From Butyricicoccus pullicaecorum (GTDB taxonomy: Bacteria > Bacillota > Clostridia > Oscillospirales > Butyricicoccaceae), in the NCBI GenBank assembly GCA_018366035.1, contig JAGZIW010000015.1, forward strand, positions 1-45,082: a DNA stretch of 45,082 bases, in the 5' to 3' direction. The translations under genes and the position numbers were made by a program. The notes beneath the pieces are model-generated. The model was given only the letters and a program-made list of their open reading frames with translations, was not told the origin of the DNA and made no database searches. Shown in pieces: positions 15,762 to 24,596 of the stretch. Position 1 is the stretch's first letter. Each line of letters opens with the position of its first letter.

Positions 15762-15803
15762 CCAAAAATAATAAAAGGTCTCCAGCTGCATACGCCGGAG
15801 ACC
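15762..15803 (-). terminator. Terminator of the 62-residue gene
   Basis: Minus strand stem GGTCTCC / GGAGACC around a 13-nt loop, then TTTTATTATTTTT. Confidence 0.75.
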
Positions 15804-15819
15804 AGACCGGACTGCGAGA

Positions 15820-16008
15820 TTATTCGATGCCTTCGGTTTCCCCTTCGGAGCGGGTGTTGAATGCATAATCATCACAGTTGTTGACAGCCTCTACCTCGTT
15901 GGCGTAGGGGCAGACAAATACGCGTCCTTCCGTCTCGGCTTTTGCGACACAAATCTTTGTGCCCACTGCATCACGGCGGCGGAATAAACACCAGAGCTTT
16001 TTTGACAT
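15820..16008 (-). CDS. Small hypothetical protein (62 residues)
   Basis: ATG at 16008 follows AAAGGA with ~9-nt spacing, and a promoter lies ~40 bp upstream. The protein starts MSKKLWCLFRRRDAVGTKICVAKAE and has an acidic C-terminus; four Cys are spread through it without a metal-binding spacing. I do not recognise a family. It has its own promoter and terminator, which supports real expression. Confidence 0.7.
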   Translation of the reverse strand: MSKKLWCLFRRRDAVGTKICVAKAETEGRVFVCPYANEVEAVNNCDDYAFNTRSEGETEGIE

Positions 16009-16049
16009 AGGTACTCATCCTTTCTCGAATCAAAAAAATCCTTGTTAAC

Positions 16050-16078
16050 ATTTTATCATGCGTTTGTACTTTCGACAA
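16050..16078 (-). promoter_or_regulatory. Promoter of the 62-residue gene
   Basis: Minus strand -35 TTGTCG (16078-16073), 17 bp, -10 TAAAAT (16055-16050). Confidence 0.6.
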
Positions 16079-16212
16079 GCCTTTTCCTGTCATTTTCCGA
16101 TTTCACAAAATACGCTTGCAACAAAATAAAGGGTATGATAGCATAAAGGGGAAAACACACTGGAATGGGTGCATGTGCTTGCAGCCACAGTTTTGAAAGG
16201 GGAAGATGGATT

Positions 16213-18153
16213 TTGAATTACGATATCAACTATTTGCGTTTATTGGCTGAAAAATTTCCTACCATTGAGTCGGTTACAAATGAGCTTGTGAATTTACGTG
16301 CGATTATGCACCTGCCGAAAGGGACGGAATACTATTTTTCTGATTTGCATGGGGAACATGAAGCGTTTATTCATTTGCTGCGGTCAGGCTCCGGCGTGAT
16401 TCGAGAAAAGGTGGATTACCTTTTCCATTCCTCTGTAATGGAAAAGGATCGTGCAGCACTGGCAGCGCTCATCTATTATCCATCGACACAGATGGCGCGC
16501 GCGCGCAAGGTCGAGCAAAATTATGATGATTGGTGCCGAATTACCATCAATCAGCTGGTTATCGTGGCATGTGAGGTGTCTGCAAAATATACACGCAGCA
16601 AGGTGCGCAACACAATGGACCCGCGCTATGCAGGCATGATTGAAGAGCTCATGAATACAGACGGAACCGATATGGACAAGCGTACCTATTATTGTGAGAT
16701 GATCGAATCGGTTGTGCGCGTTGGCTGTGCAGACGGACTGATTAAGGCGCTGTGCCATCTGATTCAGCAGATGACCGTCGATCAGCTTCACATCATTGGC
16801 GACATTTTTGACCGCGGTCCGCGCGCTGACCGCATTATTGAAGAGCTGATGAAGCATCATGACGTGGATATCCAATGGGGGAACCATGATGTTTCGTGGA
16901 TCGGCGCCATGTGCGGCAATCCTGTGTGCCTGATGAGTGTGCTGCGCATTGCCATCAGCTATAATGGATTTGACTGCCTAGAGGACGGGTATGGCATCAA
17001 CCTGCGTCCGCTGTCTATGTTTGCGGCAACTACCTACGCAAAGGACCCCTGTACCCATTTTATGCCGCATGTACTCGATGAAAATGAGTTTGATCCGGTT
17101 GATCCGGCATTGGCGGCAAAAATGCACAAGGCAGTTGCCATCATGCTCTTTAAGCTGGAGGGACAGCTCATTAAGCGGCACCCAGAGTATGGCATGGAGG
17201 GACGCCTGCTTCTCGATAAGATCGATTACGAAAAGGGAACGATTCAAATCGGCGGCAAGGAATATAAGCTTACGGACAGCAGCTTCCCGACAGTCGATCC
17301 CAAAAATCCATATGCCCTGACCGCAGAGGAACAGAACATTCTGGACGGATTTCAGGCATCATTTCGACATTCGGAGCGTTTGCGCACACAGATTGATTTT
17401 ATTATCAATCACGGTGCTATGTATAAGGTTGCAAACGGAAAGCTGTTGTATCATGGCTGTATTCCGGTCAATGAAGATGGCTCCTTACAGGAGGTAGAGC
17501 TGTTTGGCAAAAAGTGTAAGGGGCGTGAACTGCTTGACCAGCTTGAAATGCACGTGCGCCGCGCATATCATGCAGAAGATCCGGATTCTGTGGACTTGCT
17601 CTGGTATCTCTGGTGCGGTGCGGCATCGCCGCTCTTCGGCAAAGACCGCATGACCTCCTTTGAGCGGTACTTTATTCAAAATAAGGAACTGCAAAAGGAG
17701 AACATGAATCCATATTATAAGCATTATGATGATCCGGAATTCTGCAAGGCACTCATGGAAGAATTTGGACTCGATCCAAAGCGCAGCCATATCATCAACG
17801 GACATGTGCCCGTAAAGCACGGAGAAACGCCAATCAAGGCAGGCGGACGCCTGTTTGTCATTGATGGCGGCATTTCCAAGGCGTATCGCTCAAAGACGGG
17901 CATTGCGGGCTATACACTGATTTCCTCCTCTCATGAAATCCAGCTTGCAGAGCATCGTCCCTTCCACAAGGGCAATGATTTGGAAAGTCCGGAAACCTAC
18001 ACAACCGTTCACATCGTAGAGCATATGCCGCAGCGCCTGATGGTTGAGGATACCGATGCGGGAGAGCGCTTCCGCCGCCGTATCGATGAGTTACAGGAAC
18101 TGCTTTCTCTGTATCGCTGTGGTGTGCTGGGAGAAGTTTATACAGGCGTGTAG
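16213..18153 (+). CDS. fbp: Fructose-1,6-bisphosphatase class III
   Basis: 646 residues from a TTG start at 16213 (AGGGGAAG ribosome site); an in-frame ATG at 16165 would add 16 residues and cannot be excluded. Gluconeogenic hydrolysis of fructose-1,6-bisphosphate in the cytosol. Metallophosphoesterase motifs are clear: YYFSDLHGEHEAF, HIIGDIFDRGPRAD, IQWGNHDVSWIGA, IINGHVPVKHGETP and RLFVIDGGISKAY. Class III enzymes of ~640-670 residues are typical of Firmicutes. Separate transcription unit, no obvious partner genes. Confidence 0.96.
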   Translation: MNYDINYLRLLAEKFPTIESVTNELVNLRAIMHLPKGTEYYFSDLHGEHEAFIHLLRSGSGVIREKVDYLFHSSVMEKDRAALAALIYYPSTQMARARKVEQNYDDWCRITINQLVIVACEVSAKYTRSKVRNTMDPRYAGMIEELMNTDGTDMDKRTYYCEMIESVVRVGCADGLIKALCHLIQQMTVDQLHIIGDIFDRGPRADRIIEELMKHHDVDIQWGNHDVSWIGAMCGNPVCLMSVLRIAISYNGFDCLEDGYGINLRPLSMFAATTYAKDPCTHFMPHVLDENEFDPVDPALAAKMHKAVAIMLFKLEGQLIKRHPEYGMEGRLLLDKIDYEKGTIQIGGKEYKLTDSSFPTVDPKNPYALTAEEQNILDGFQASFRHSERLRTQIDFIINHGAMYKVANGKLLYHGCIPVNEDGSLQEVELFGKKCKGRELLDQLEMHVRRAYHAEDPDSVDLLWYLWCGAASPLFGKDRMTSFERYFIQNKELQKENMNPYYKHYDDPEFCKALMEEFGLDPKRSHIINGHVPVKHGETPIKAGGRLFVIDGGISKAYRSKTGIAGYTLISSSHEIQLAEHRPFHKGNDLESPETYTTVHIVEHMPQRLMVEDTDAGERFRRRIDELQELLSLYRCGVLGEVYTGV

Positions 18154-18227
18154 TGTGGCTCGTTTCATAGAAATTTTGACATGTTTTGAATATTTGCAAA
18201 AATATTGTAGCAATCTCTCCTCTTATG

Positions 18228-18236
18228 TGATATACT
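18228..18236 (+). promoter_or_regulatory. Extended -10 promoter before the HTH gene
   Basis: TGA-TATACT matches an extended -10 (TGnTATAAT) 80 bp upstream of the start. The best -35 (TTGTAG, 18205-18210) is 20 bp away, so the extended element would carry recognition. Confidence 0.45.
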
Positions 18237-18315
18237 TGGTGGGAAGAACGTTAATTCAGTTGAAGATGTTGTACACTTCTGTGTGCAAAAAATTTGAGAG
18301 GAGTGAAACTGTATT

Positions 18316-18720
18316 ATGCTATTCAAAACTTTACAGGAATATGATAATGAGCAGATCCGAACGGAGTTGACCGCATATTTATCAGAGCTTGGATTGTCAG
18401 AGAGTGTTTTGGAAACGCAATTGGAGGGAAAAATCACAGTAGCCGAATTGGTCAGCAAGCTGGCAGGGCGTTTGATTGAACAGGCAGCGCAGGAAGATCG
18501 CCGCCGGTTCCGTCAGAAGCAAAGTGAGGGGATTGCGCGCGCGCAGCAGGCTGGTGTTGCCATTGGTCGTCCAACAAGAAAACAGGACAAGCGTTTCCGC
18601 CGTGTGCGTGAAATGTATCAGGCGCAGGAGGTCACCGGACAGGAGGCTGCACGCCTTTTGAGCGTTGCACCCAGCACATTTTACCGTTGGCTGCGTCAGG
18701 AAAGTGCAGATGAAAACTAA
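18316..18720 (+). CDS. Stand-alone resolvase-type HTH protein
   Basis: 134 residues; ribosome site GAGAGGAG before ATG 18316. Residues ~65-130 match the C-terminal DNA-binding end of serine recombinases (RRRFRQKQSEGIARAQQAGVAIGRPT, then EAARLLSVAPSTFYRWLRQ). The catalytic serine domain is absent; instead residues 1-60 form a helical, Leu/Glu-rich segment. It is therefore probably a DNA-binding regulator rather than a recombinase. Promoter and terminator are visible. Located before a lipoprotein/two-component cluster, which may or may not be its target. Confidence 0.8.
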   Translation: MLFKTLQEYDNEQIRTELTAYLSELGLSESVLETQLEGKITVAELVSKLAGRLIEQAAQEDRRRFRQKQSEGIARAQQAGVAIGRPTRKQDKRFRRVREMYQAQEVTGQEAARLLSVAPSTFYRWLRQESADEN

Positions 18721-18727
18721 TTTTGTA

Positions 18728-18774
18728 AAGATGCAGGCGATGTCCACTGGCTGGACTCGCTCTGCATCTTTTTT
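18728..18774 (+). terminator. Terminator of the HTH gene
   Basis: Long stem AGATGCAG-GCGA-GTCCA / TGGAC-TCGC-CTGCATCT followed by TTTTTT. Confidence 0.9.
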
Positions 18775-18880
18775 ACACGGCAGAAGAACACGGCAAGAGA
18801 GGGTTATACTGTTCAAACACTATTTTTTGTGATACACTGGAAGCGTATCTTGTGAATTCAAAGACTGTAAGGAGACAGAA

Positions 18881-20230
18881 ATGAAAAGACTTTTCGTAGG
18901 TGTTTTCCTGCTCGGTTTTTTATCGGTTTTGACAGGCTGCACCCTCAAAAACGGGGTGGATTTGATGCAGCTGCCAAAGCCCAACAAAGATCGTCAGGCG
19001 ATTACAGATGAGCTTGCGCGGGTCAAACCTTCTGACGCGGTGGAGGCTGCGCCCTATCAGGGAGAAAACCGCAATACGGTGCAGATGGTCGATCTGGACG
19101 GTGATGGGACTGAAGAGGTGGTCGCATTTTTTCGCACGCCTGCAAATGGCAATACCTATGAAGCGGTTGTTTTGACCAAGCAGCCCGACGAGCAGTATCG
19201 CTATGTCGGCAGTGTCCGCGGCATTGGCTCGCGCATTGACTCGGTAGATTATCCGGTCATCACACCGGAGGGGCAGCGTGCCATTCTTTTAAGCATGGAA
19301 CAGGTGGGCGAGCAGAGCAGTCATCTCATTGCAGCAGATTATATGGGAGAAAGCGTTCGGGTCATGCTGGAAACCGATTATGTCGATATGATGTCGGTTG
19401 ATTCAGACGGCAACGGCACGAAAGAGATCTTTTTGATTTCGGGGCAGGATACCCGTCACATTGCATCTGTTTATAGTTATGATATCAACAGCCGCGGACT
19501 GAAGATGATGGGCGAAAGTCCGCTGTCTGCATCGGCAAAGATTATCGAGCGCATGCACAAGGGCTATATTGCAGACCATATCCCCGCAGTTTTTGTAGAA
19601 GAAACCGTGCAGGGCAGCAACGGACAGCAAACCGATATCTTTGTCTGGAATCGGGAAAACGGTCTGCGCAATCTGGCACGCAATACAGAGAGCGGTACGG
19701 GGAAAGGAACCTACCGTGTGGTGCCTGCCAATGCCTATGATATCAATGGAGATGGTCTGACAGAGATTCCGCGCGCCGTAAAAATGGTTGGCTCTGTGGA
19801 GGAGGAGGGCAATGAGGTTTATATGCTCGACTGGTATTTGTATGCAGAAAACCGCCAGCCCATGTACGTACAGACAACTTATCGAAATGTCAGCCAAGAA
19901 TGGGACTTTGTAATGAGTGCTGAGTGGCAGGACAAGGTGCGTGCGGTCAAGGGAACAGAAGATGGAATGGACTATACGACCTTTGAGGTTTATGTGCCCG
20001 ATGGCAAATCGATTCCGCTGCTGACCATCTATTATCTCCTTGGAACGGCAGATGACGTCAAGCAGGAGATGGAGGAAAAGCAGCTGTTTGCGCTGGATAC
20101 CGTCACATCAGGAACCTTCGCCGCAGAAATTCCACAACAAGCGGCAAACAGCAGCTTAGCATTGACAGAAATGCAGGTAAAAGGACGATTTGCACCAATT
20201 ACGGTGCATTGGAACGAAATTGAGTCGTGA
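18881..20230 (+). CDS. Lipoprotein with FG-GAP/VCBS-like repeats, linked to two-component system
   Basis: 449 residues, AAGGAG ribosome site. A type II signal peptide ends at Cys20 (LTG-C), so it is anchored outside the membrane. At least three calcium-loop-like repeats D-x-D-G-D/N-G occur: VDLDGDGTEEVV (~65), VDSDGNGTKEIF (~175) and YDINGDGLTEIP (~290), as in FG-GAP/VCBS beta-propeller proteins. Stop to the response regulator start is only 18 bp. An envelope-sensing or accessory role for the kinase is inference. Confidence 0.88.
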   Translation: MKRLFVGVFLLGFLSVLTGCTLKNGVDLMQLPKPNKDRQAITDELARVKPSDAVEAAPYQGENRNTVQMVDLDGDGTEEVVAFFRTPANGNTYEAVVLTKQPDEQYRYVGSVRGIGSRIDSVDYPVITPEGQRAILLSMEQVGEQSSHLIAADYMGESVRVMLETDYVDMMSVDSDGNGTKEIFLISGQDTRHIASVYSYDINSRGLKMMGESPLSASAKIIERMHKGYIADHIPAVFVEETVQGSNGQQTDIFVWNRENGLRNLARNTESGTGKGTYRVVPANAYDINGDGLTEIPRAVKMVGSVEEEGNEVYMLDWYLYAENRQPMYVQTTYRNVSQEWDFVMSAEWQDKVRAVKGTEDGMDYTTFEVYVPDGKSIPLLTIYYLLGTADDVKQEMEEKQLFALDTVTSGTFAAEIPQQAANSSLALTEMQVKGRFAPITVHWNEIES

Positions 20231-20248
20231 CAGGAGGCTTTTGAAAAG

Positions 20249-20944
20249 ATGAAGCGTAAGGTACTTGTCTTAGAAGATGAGGAGAATATTCGGAGTTTTG
20301 TGGTTCTAAATCTCAAACGGGCAGGTTTTGAGGTGATTGAGGCGGATACAGGCGAACAGGCACTAGAGCTGTTTGCACAGAATATGGACATTTTGGTGGC
20401 AGTATTAGATGTCATGCTGCCGGGAATCGACGGATATGAGGTGTGCCGAAGCATTCGTGCCCATGGCTCCCGTGCAGGCATCATTATGCTGACAGCACGC
20501 ACACAGGAAAGTGACAAGGTCACAGGACTGATGACTGGTGCAGATGATTATGTGACAAAACCCTTTTCGGTTGTAGAGCTGGTTGCACGCGTGGAGGCAC
20601 TGGTGCGCCGTGTGGCGGGCAGCGGCTTTCAGGAAGATGACAGCCTGCGTTCCGGTCCATTCCGTCTGGATACCCGCGCAAGGGAGGTCACAAAGAATGG
20701 CATCAAAATTGAACTGACTCAAATCGAGTATGGAATTCTAAAGGCGTTTATGAGCAATGTCGACCGCGCATTGTCACGAGATGATATTTTAGAGATGGTT
20801 TGGGGACACCATTTTGTGGGAGAACTCAAAATCGTAGACGTCAATATTCGGCGGCTTCGCATCAAAATCGAGGACAATCCGGCGTCACCCCGTTATATTG
20901 TCACCGTGCGCGGCTATGGCTATATGTGGGAAGGCAAGGTATGA
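20249..20944 (+). CDS. OmpR/PhoB-family response regulator
   Basis: 231 residues; AGGAGG ribosome site. Receiver domain residues 1-120: acidic pair D10/E11, phospho-acceptor D54 in VLDVMLPGIDG, and K104 in VTKPFS. The C-terminal winged helix ~130-230 has LTQIEYGILKAFMSN and IVDVNIRRLRIKIEDNP, ending in VRGYGYMW. Stop overlaps the kinase start (ATGA). Confidence 0.97.
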   Translation: MKRKVLVLEDEENIRSFVVLNLKRAGFEVIEADTGEQALELFAQNMDILVAVLDVMLPGIDGYEVCRSIRAHGSRAGIIMLTARTQESDKVTGLMTGADDYVTKPFSVVELVARVEALVRRVAGSGFQEDDSLRSGPFRLDTRAREVTKNGIKIELTQIEYGILKAFMSNVDRALSRDDILEMVWGHHFVGELKIVDVNIRRLRIKIEDNPASPRYIVTVRGYGYMWEGKV

Positions 20945-22524
20945 AATACCGAAAAACGCAGATGCGACCTGCGCCAAAGCCTAAGACTGCACCCCAGACA
21001 CGTATTCAACATTCTCCGGGCGGCTTGCGCGGACGTTGGGTTATGAATTCTCTCTCCTTTGTCGTGGTGATTCTGGCAGCAGTCGTGATTGCTGTCTCGG
21101 TGGGATTTTCCAGCTATTACTATAATAGTATTTATGATATGCTCAGTTATCGCATGAGTGCGCTGACAACAAATTTTTACAATGGCGGGTGGCTCAGCAG
21201 TGCAGAGGATTACTACTATGGCATGGAAAAAACCATAGGGGACTTCGATGTGAATATGCGCGATAAAATCGAGTTTCAGTTTCTGAATGAACAGGGAACC
21301 ATCGTCAAATCCTCTTCCGGACTCAATGATGGCACGCTGGCAGCGACCGGAGATGTGGAACGTGCGCTGCGGGACCAAATGCCGCAAATCGAAGGACCGC
21401 CGCACAAGGCGATGTTGCAGGCATGGACGGGCAAGGACCCCATGACGGGAGAACGTGTCCTCAGCATGACAACACCGCTCTATATTGATGATGGACACAT
21501 GGTCGGCGGGATCCGTATGGTCACCTCGCTTGCCATTGCGGAAAAACAGACTATGTATTTTGTTTTGCTTGCTGTGGCTGCCAGCCTGCTGTTTTTCTCT
21601 CTGGTGGTGCTGTCAAACCGTTATTTCATTAAGTCTATTCTGGAGCCTGTGACAAAAATCAATATCATTGCCAAAGAGATTGCAGCCGGACGTTATGGCA
21701 TGCGCCTGCAAAAGGTTTACGACGACGAAATTGGTGAGCTGTGTGACACCATCAATTATATGTCGGACGAGATTTCCCGTACCGAGCGCATGAAGAATGA
21801 TTTTATATCCTCTGTCTCGCATGAACTGCGCACCCCGCTGACCGCAATCGACGGCTGGAGCGAAACCCTTCTGACAGGCGGCGGAACCAATCCCGAGGAG
21901 GTTCGGCAGGGGCTGGAGATTATTCATAAGGAGAGCCGCAGGCTGACCCGCATGGTTGAGGAACTTTTGGACTTTGCACGCATGGAATCGGGGCGCATGA
22001 AGCTGGAGGTCGAAACCTTTGATCTGGAAATGGAGCTTTATGAGGCAGTTTATATGTATGAGAATCTGCTGTCAGGAAGCGGTATGACACTTGCCTACCA
22101 TGCGGAGGAGACGGAGCTTTACTTTATTAACGGAGACCGTCACCGAATGAAGCAGGTATTTTTGAATATTATTGACAATGCGGCAAAATATGGCAAGAGC
22201 GGTGGGCGTATCGAGATAGACCTGCGCCACCAAGACAAGAATATCGTCGTTTGTGTCAGAGATTTCGGTGCGGGAATCCCAGAGGCCGAGCTGCCATTTG
22301 TGAAGGAGCGCTTTTATAAAGGCTCCTCTAAGGAGCGCGGAAGTGGCATCGGTTTGTCTATTACCGATGAAATCGTCAAGCTGCATGGCGGAAAGTTGGA
22401 AATTCGCTCAAAGCAGGGAGAGGGAACGGCTGTCTATGTCTCCGTTCCTGCGATTGATGTGCATACCGCGCTCGGTGTAGAAACGAGCATTGCAACAGAG
22501 GAGAATGTTGATGAGTCATTATGA
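20941..22524 (+). CDS. Membrane sensor histidine kinase (HAMP, HisKA, HATPase)
   Basis: 527 residues. ATG at 20941 overlaps the regulator stop. Basic Pro-rich cytosolic N-tail (1-33), membrane span ~34-58, extracellular sensor ~59-203, second span ~205-228, HAMP to ~280, then the H box SVSHELRTPLTAIDGW with phospho-acceptor His294. ATPase boxes: N (NIIDNAAKYGKSG), G1 (VRDFGAGIPEAE), F (FVKERFYKG) and G2 (RGSGIGLSI). WalK/PhoR-like architecture. The signal is unknown; the lipoprotein encoded upstream is a natural candidate partner. Confidence 0.97.
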   Translation: MKYRKTQMRPAPKPKTAPQTRIQHSPGGLRGRWVMNSLSFVVVILAAVVIAVSVGFSSYYYNSIYDMLSYRMSALTTNFYNGGWLSSAEDYYYGMEKTIGDFDVNMRDKIEFQFLNEQGTIVKSSSGLNDGTLAATGDVERALRDQMPQIEGPPHKAMLQAWTGKDPMTGERVLSMTTPLYIDDGHMVGGIRMVTSLAIAEKQTMYFVLLAVAASLLFFSLVVLSNRYFIKSILEPVTKINIIAKEIAAGRYGMRLQKVYDDEIGELCDTINYMSDEISRTERMKNDFISSVSHELRTPLTAIDGWSETLLTGGGTNPEEVRQGLEIIHKESRRLTRMVEELLDFARMESGRMKLEVETFDLEMELYEAVYMYENLLSGSGMTLAYHAEETELYFINGDRHRMKQVFLNIIDNAAKYGKSGGRIEIDLRHQDKNIVVCVRDFGAGIPEAELPFVKERFYKGSSKERGSGIGLSITDEIVKLHGGKLEIRSKQGEGTAVYVSVPAIDVHTALGVETSIATEENVDESL

Positions 22525-23461
22525 AATGCCGCCCTGTGTGCGGAAAACCACGATTGGAGGACAGGCAATTATTGAGGGAATCAGTATGCGCGGTCCAAAA
22601 AATACCTGTGTAACTGTGCGTAAGCCCGATGGTACGCTGGAGTTTCAGGAGCGCCCGACGCCAGCCCCGAAGCATTGGTTTTGGAAGCTGCCCATTGTAC
22701 GCGGCGCATATACCCTGTTTACAGCAATGAAGGACGGTGTGTCTGATATCAATTTTTCAGCACAGTTTTTCGAAGATGATGACAGCATTGATACCGAACC
22801 GTCTCGCTTTGAAAAGTGGCTTGACAGGCATATTTCTTCCGACAAAATGGAAAAGGCGCTGCTCGGAGTGGCAATGGTGCTGGGAACGCTCATTCCCATT
22901 GCCCTGTTTCTGGTTGCGCCGACCCTCATTGTCAGTGTCATGCCTAAGGATACGCCGTATTTTGTGCGCAGTCTGCTTGAGGGGATTGTCCGTATCATTC
23001 TGTTTTTAATTTTTATGTGGTCGGTTTCCCACATGAAGGATATTGAGCGAACCTTTCGCTATCACGGGGCAGAGCATAAAACGATTTTCTGTTATGAAGC
23101 CGGACTGCCGCTGACCGTGGAAAATGTGCGCAAAATGCCGCGTTTCCACCCTCGTTGTGGTACGAGTTTTATGATTGTAATGATGATTATTCCCATTTTG
23201 ATTTTTGCATTTGTGCAGATGGATAATGTATGGATACGCATGCTGATGCGTCTGCTGCTTTTGCCGGTGGTTGTTGGTATCGCGTATGAGTGCAACCGTT
23301 GGGCGGGGCGGCATGACAATTGGCTTTGCCGCATCATTCGCTGGCCGGGACTGCAAATGCAGAAGCTCACAGTGTTTGAGCCAGATGACAGCATGATCGA
23401 AGTGGCGATTGCAGGCATGGAGCGCGTAATACCGGAGGACGACAGCGATGCGTGGAAGTGA
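22511..23461 (+). CDS. DUF1385 membrane protein (YqhQ family)
   Basis: 316 residues; ATG 22511 follows GAGGAG and overlaps the kinase 3' end by 14 bp. The N-terminal GGQAIIEGISMRGPKN is the hallmark of DUF1385. Membrane spans ~117-145 and ~155-175, then RTFRYHGAEHKTIFCYEAG with conserved His/Glu and HPRCGTSFM with a Cys, then two more spans. The pattern of H, E and C suggests a metal site. The role is not established to my knowledge. Placed before prmC, a common arrangement in Clostridia. Confidence 0.9.
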   Translation: MSHYEMPPCVRKTTIGGQAIIEGISMRGPKNTCVTVRKPDGTLEFQERPTPAPKHWFWKLPIVRGAYTLFTAMKDGVSDINFSAQFFEDDDSIDTEPSRFEKWLDRHISSDKMEKALLGVAMVLGTLIPIALFLVAPTLIVSVMPKDTPYFVRSLLEGIVRIILFLIFMWSVSHMKDIERTFRYHGAEHKTIFCYEAGLPLTVENVRKMPRFHPRCGTSFMIVMMIIPILIFAFVQMDNVWIRMLMRLLLLPVVVGIAYECNRWAGRHDNWLCRIIRWPGLQMQKLTVFEPDDSMIEVAIAGMERVIPEDDSDAWK

Positions 23462-23465
23462 TGCC

Positions 23466-24317
23466 ATGACGATAAGGGATTGTTATCAAATGGCGTGCAG
23501 CCGTTTGTCTGTGCCCGAGGTTTCCATGCCCGAGCTGGAGGCGCGGGAGTTGGTATCCTGTGCGCTGCAATGTGATTTGAGACGGCTGCCGCAATCGCAG
23601 ACCATTTCACCAGAGGAGCAAACCCGATTGGAGGCACTTCTAAAGCGCCGCCTGCAAGGGGAACCGCTTGCCTACTTGCTGGGAGAATGGGATTTTTATG
23701 GAATTACCCTGCGGGTGACTCCAGATGTACTCATTCCCCGAAGTGATACCGAGCGGCTTTGTGAGCTGGCAATCGAGCGGGCGAGGGCACGGCAAACGCC
23801 GCGTGTTTTGGATTTGTGCAGCGGTTCGGGCTGCATTGGGCTGGCGCTCCTGCATGAGGTTCCCAAGGCAGTCGGACTGGGGGTGGATCTGTCTCCTAAG
23901 GCGGTGCAGCTGGCACAAGCCAATGCCGAACAGCTGGGGCTTGCGCCGCGCTATCGCTGTATAGAAGGAAATGCGCTGACCGTGCCGCCGGAGGAATACC
24001 AAGCGGCGTTTGATGTGATGGTGTGCAACCCGCCCTATATTACCGAGCCGGAAATGCGTGGGCTTGATGTCAGTGTTGGCGCTTATGAGCCGCATCTTGC
24101 ACTCTATGGCGGAACTGATGGGCTGGATTTTTATAGGGCGATCATGCAGGGCTGGGCACAGGCGGTGCGTCCGACCGGAGATATTTTCTTCGAATGTGGC
24201 TGGACGCAGGGGCAGGCGGTTGCGGAGATTTGTATCACAGCAGGCTGGCACAATACAACAATAGAGACGGATTATGCGGGTGTACCGCGTATTATCCATA
24301 CGGTTCGTCCGGACTGA
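23466..24317 (+). CDS. prmC: Peptide chain release factor N5-glutamine methyltransferase
   Basis: 283 residues from ATG 23466 (start MTIRDCYQMA as in relatives); ATG 23448, with GGAGG 9 nt upstream, would add six residues. Methylates the GGQ glutamine of RF1/RF2 using SAM. Motifs: RLQGEPLAYLLGEWDFYG (the PrmC linker), VLIPRSDTERL, SAM motif I VLDLCSGSGCIGLAL, and the diagnostic VCNPPYI. Overlaps or touches the DUF1385 gene, suggesting cotranscription. Confidence 0.96.
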   Translation: MTIRDCYQMACSRLSVPEVSMPELEARELVSCALQCDLRRLPQSQTISPEEQTRLEALLKRRLQGEPLAYLLGEWDFYGITLRVTPDVLIPRSDTERLCELAIERARARQTPRVLDLCSGSGCIGLALLHEVPKAVGLGVDLSPKAVQLAQANAEQLGLAPRYRCIEGNALTVPPEEYQAAFDVMVCNPPYITEPEMRGLDVSVGAYEPHLALYGGTDGLDFYRAIMQGWAQAVRPTGDIFFECGWTQGQAVAEICITAGWHNTTIETDYAGVPRIIHTVRPD

Positions 24318-24408
24318 TGCGCAGATGTCTGGGTCAGGCGATGCAAGGGCACAATCTGATGAAATGCACTGTCAATGCGCTATGCCTTTGGACTGGCAAT
24401 ATAAAATA

Positions 24409-24437
24409 TTGTATTCTGATAAAATATCCAGTACAAT
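24409..24437 (+). promoter_or_regulatory. Candidate recA promoter
   Basis: -35 TTGTAT (24409-24414), 17 bp, -10 TACAAT (24432-24437). A second possible pair, TTGGAC with a 17-bp spacer and GTATTC, begins at 24388. I see no GAAC-N4-GTTC type LexA box in 24318-24596. An inverted CATACAG/TTGTATG pair (24442-24466) lies just downstream. Confidence 0.5.
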
Positions 24438-24596
24438 GTACATACAGCCGTTTCCGCTTGTATGGAAAGGATAAGCTTATGATATCCGGCAGAAATAGAC
24501 CTGCGTACACGCGGTTCAGACAAGCTGCAATGCGCATATAAATGACGCATCAGACAGAAAAGCAATCTTTTGAATTTTTATGGAGGAATTATCGCT

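Noticed and set aside
16494..16508. GCGCGCGC runs (also at 18536-18543)
   Set aside because: Short chance runs inside fbp and the HTH gene, explained by Ala/Arg codons.
24318..24596. LexA/SOS box before recA
   Set aside because: No GAAC-N4-GTTC or close variant found by eye; only a candidate promoter and a short inverted repeat.
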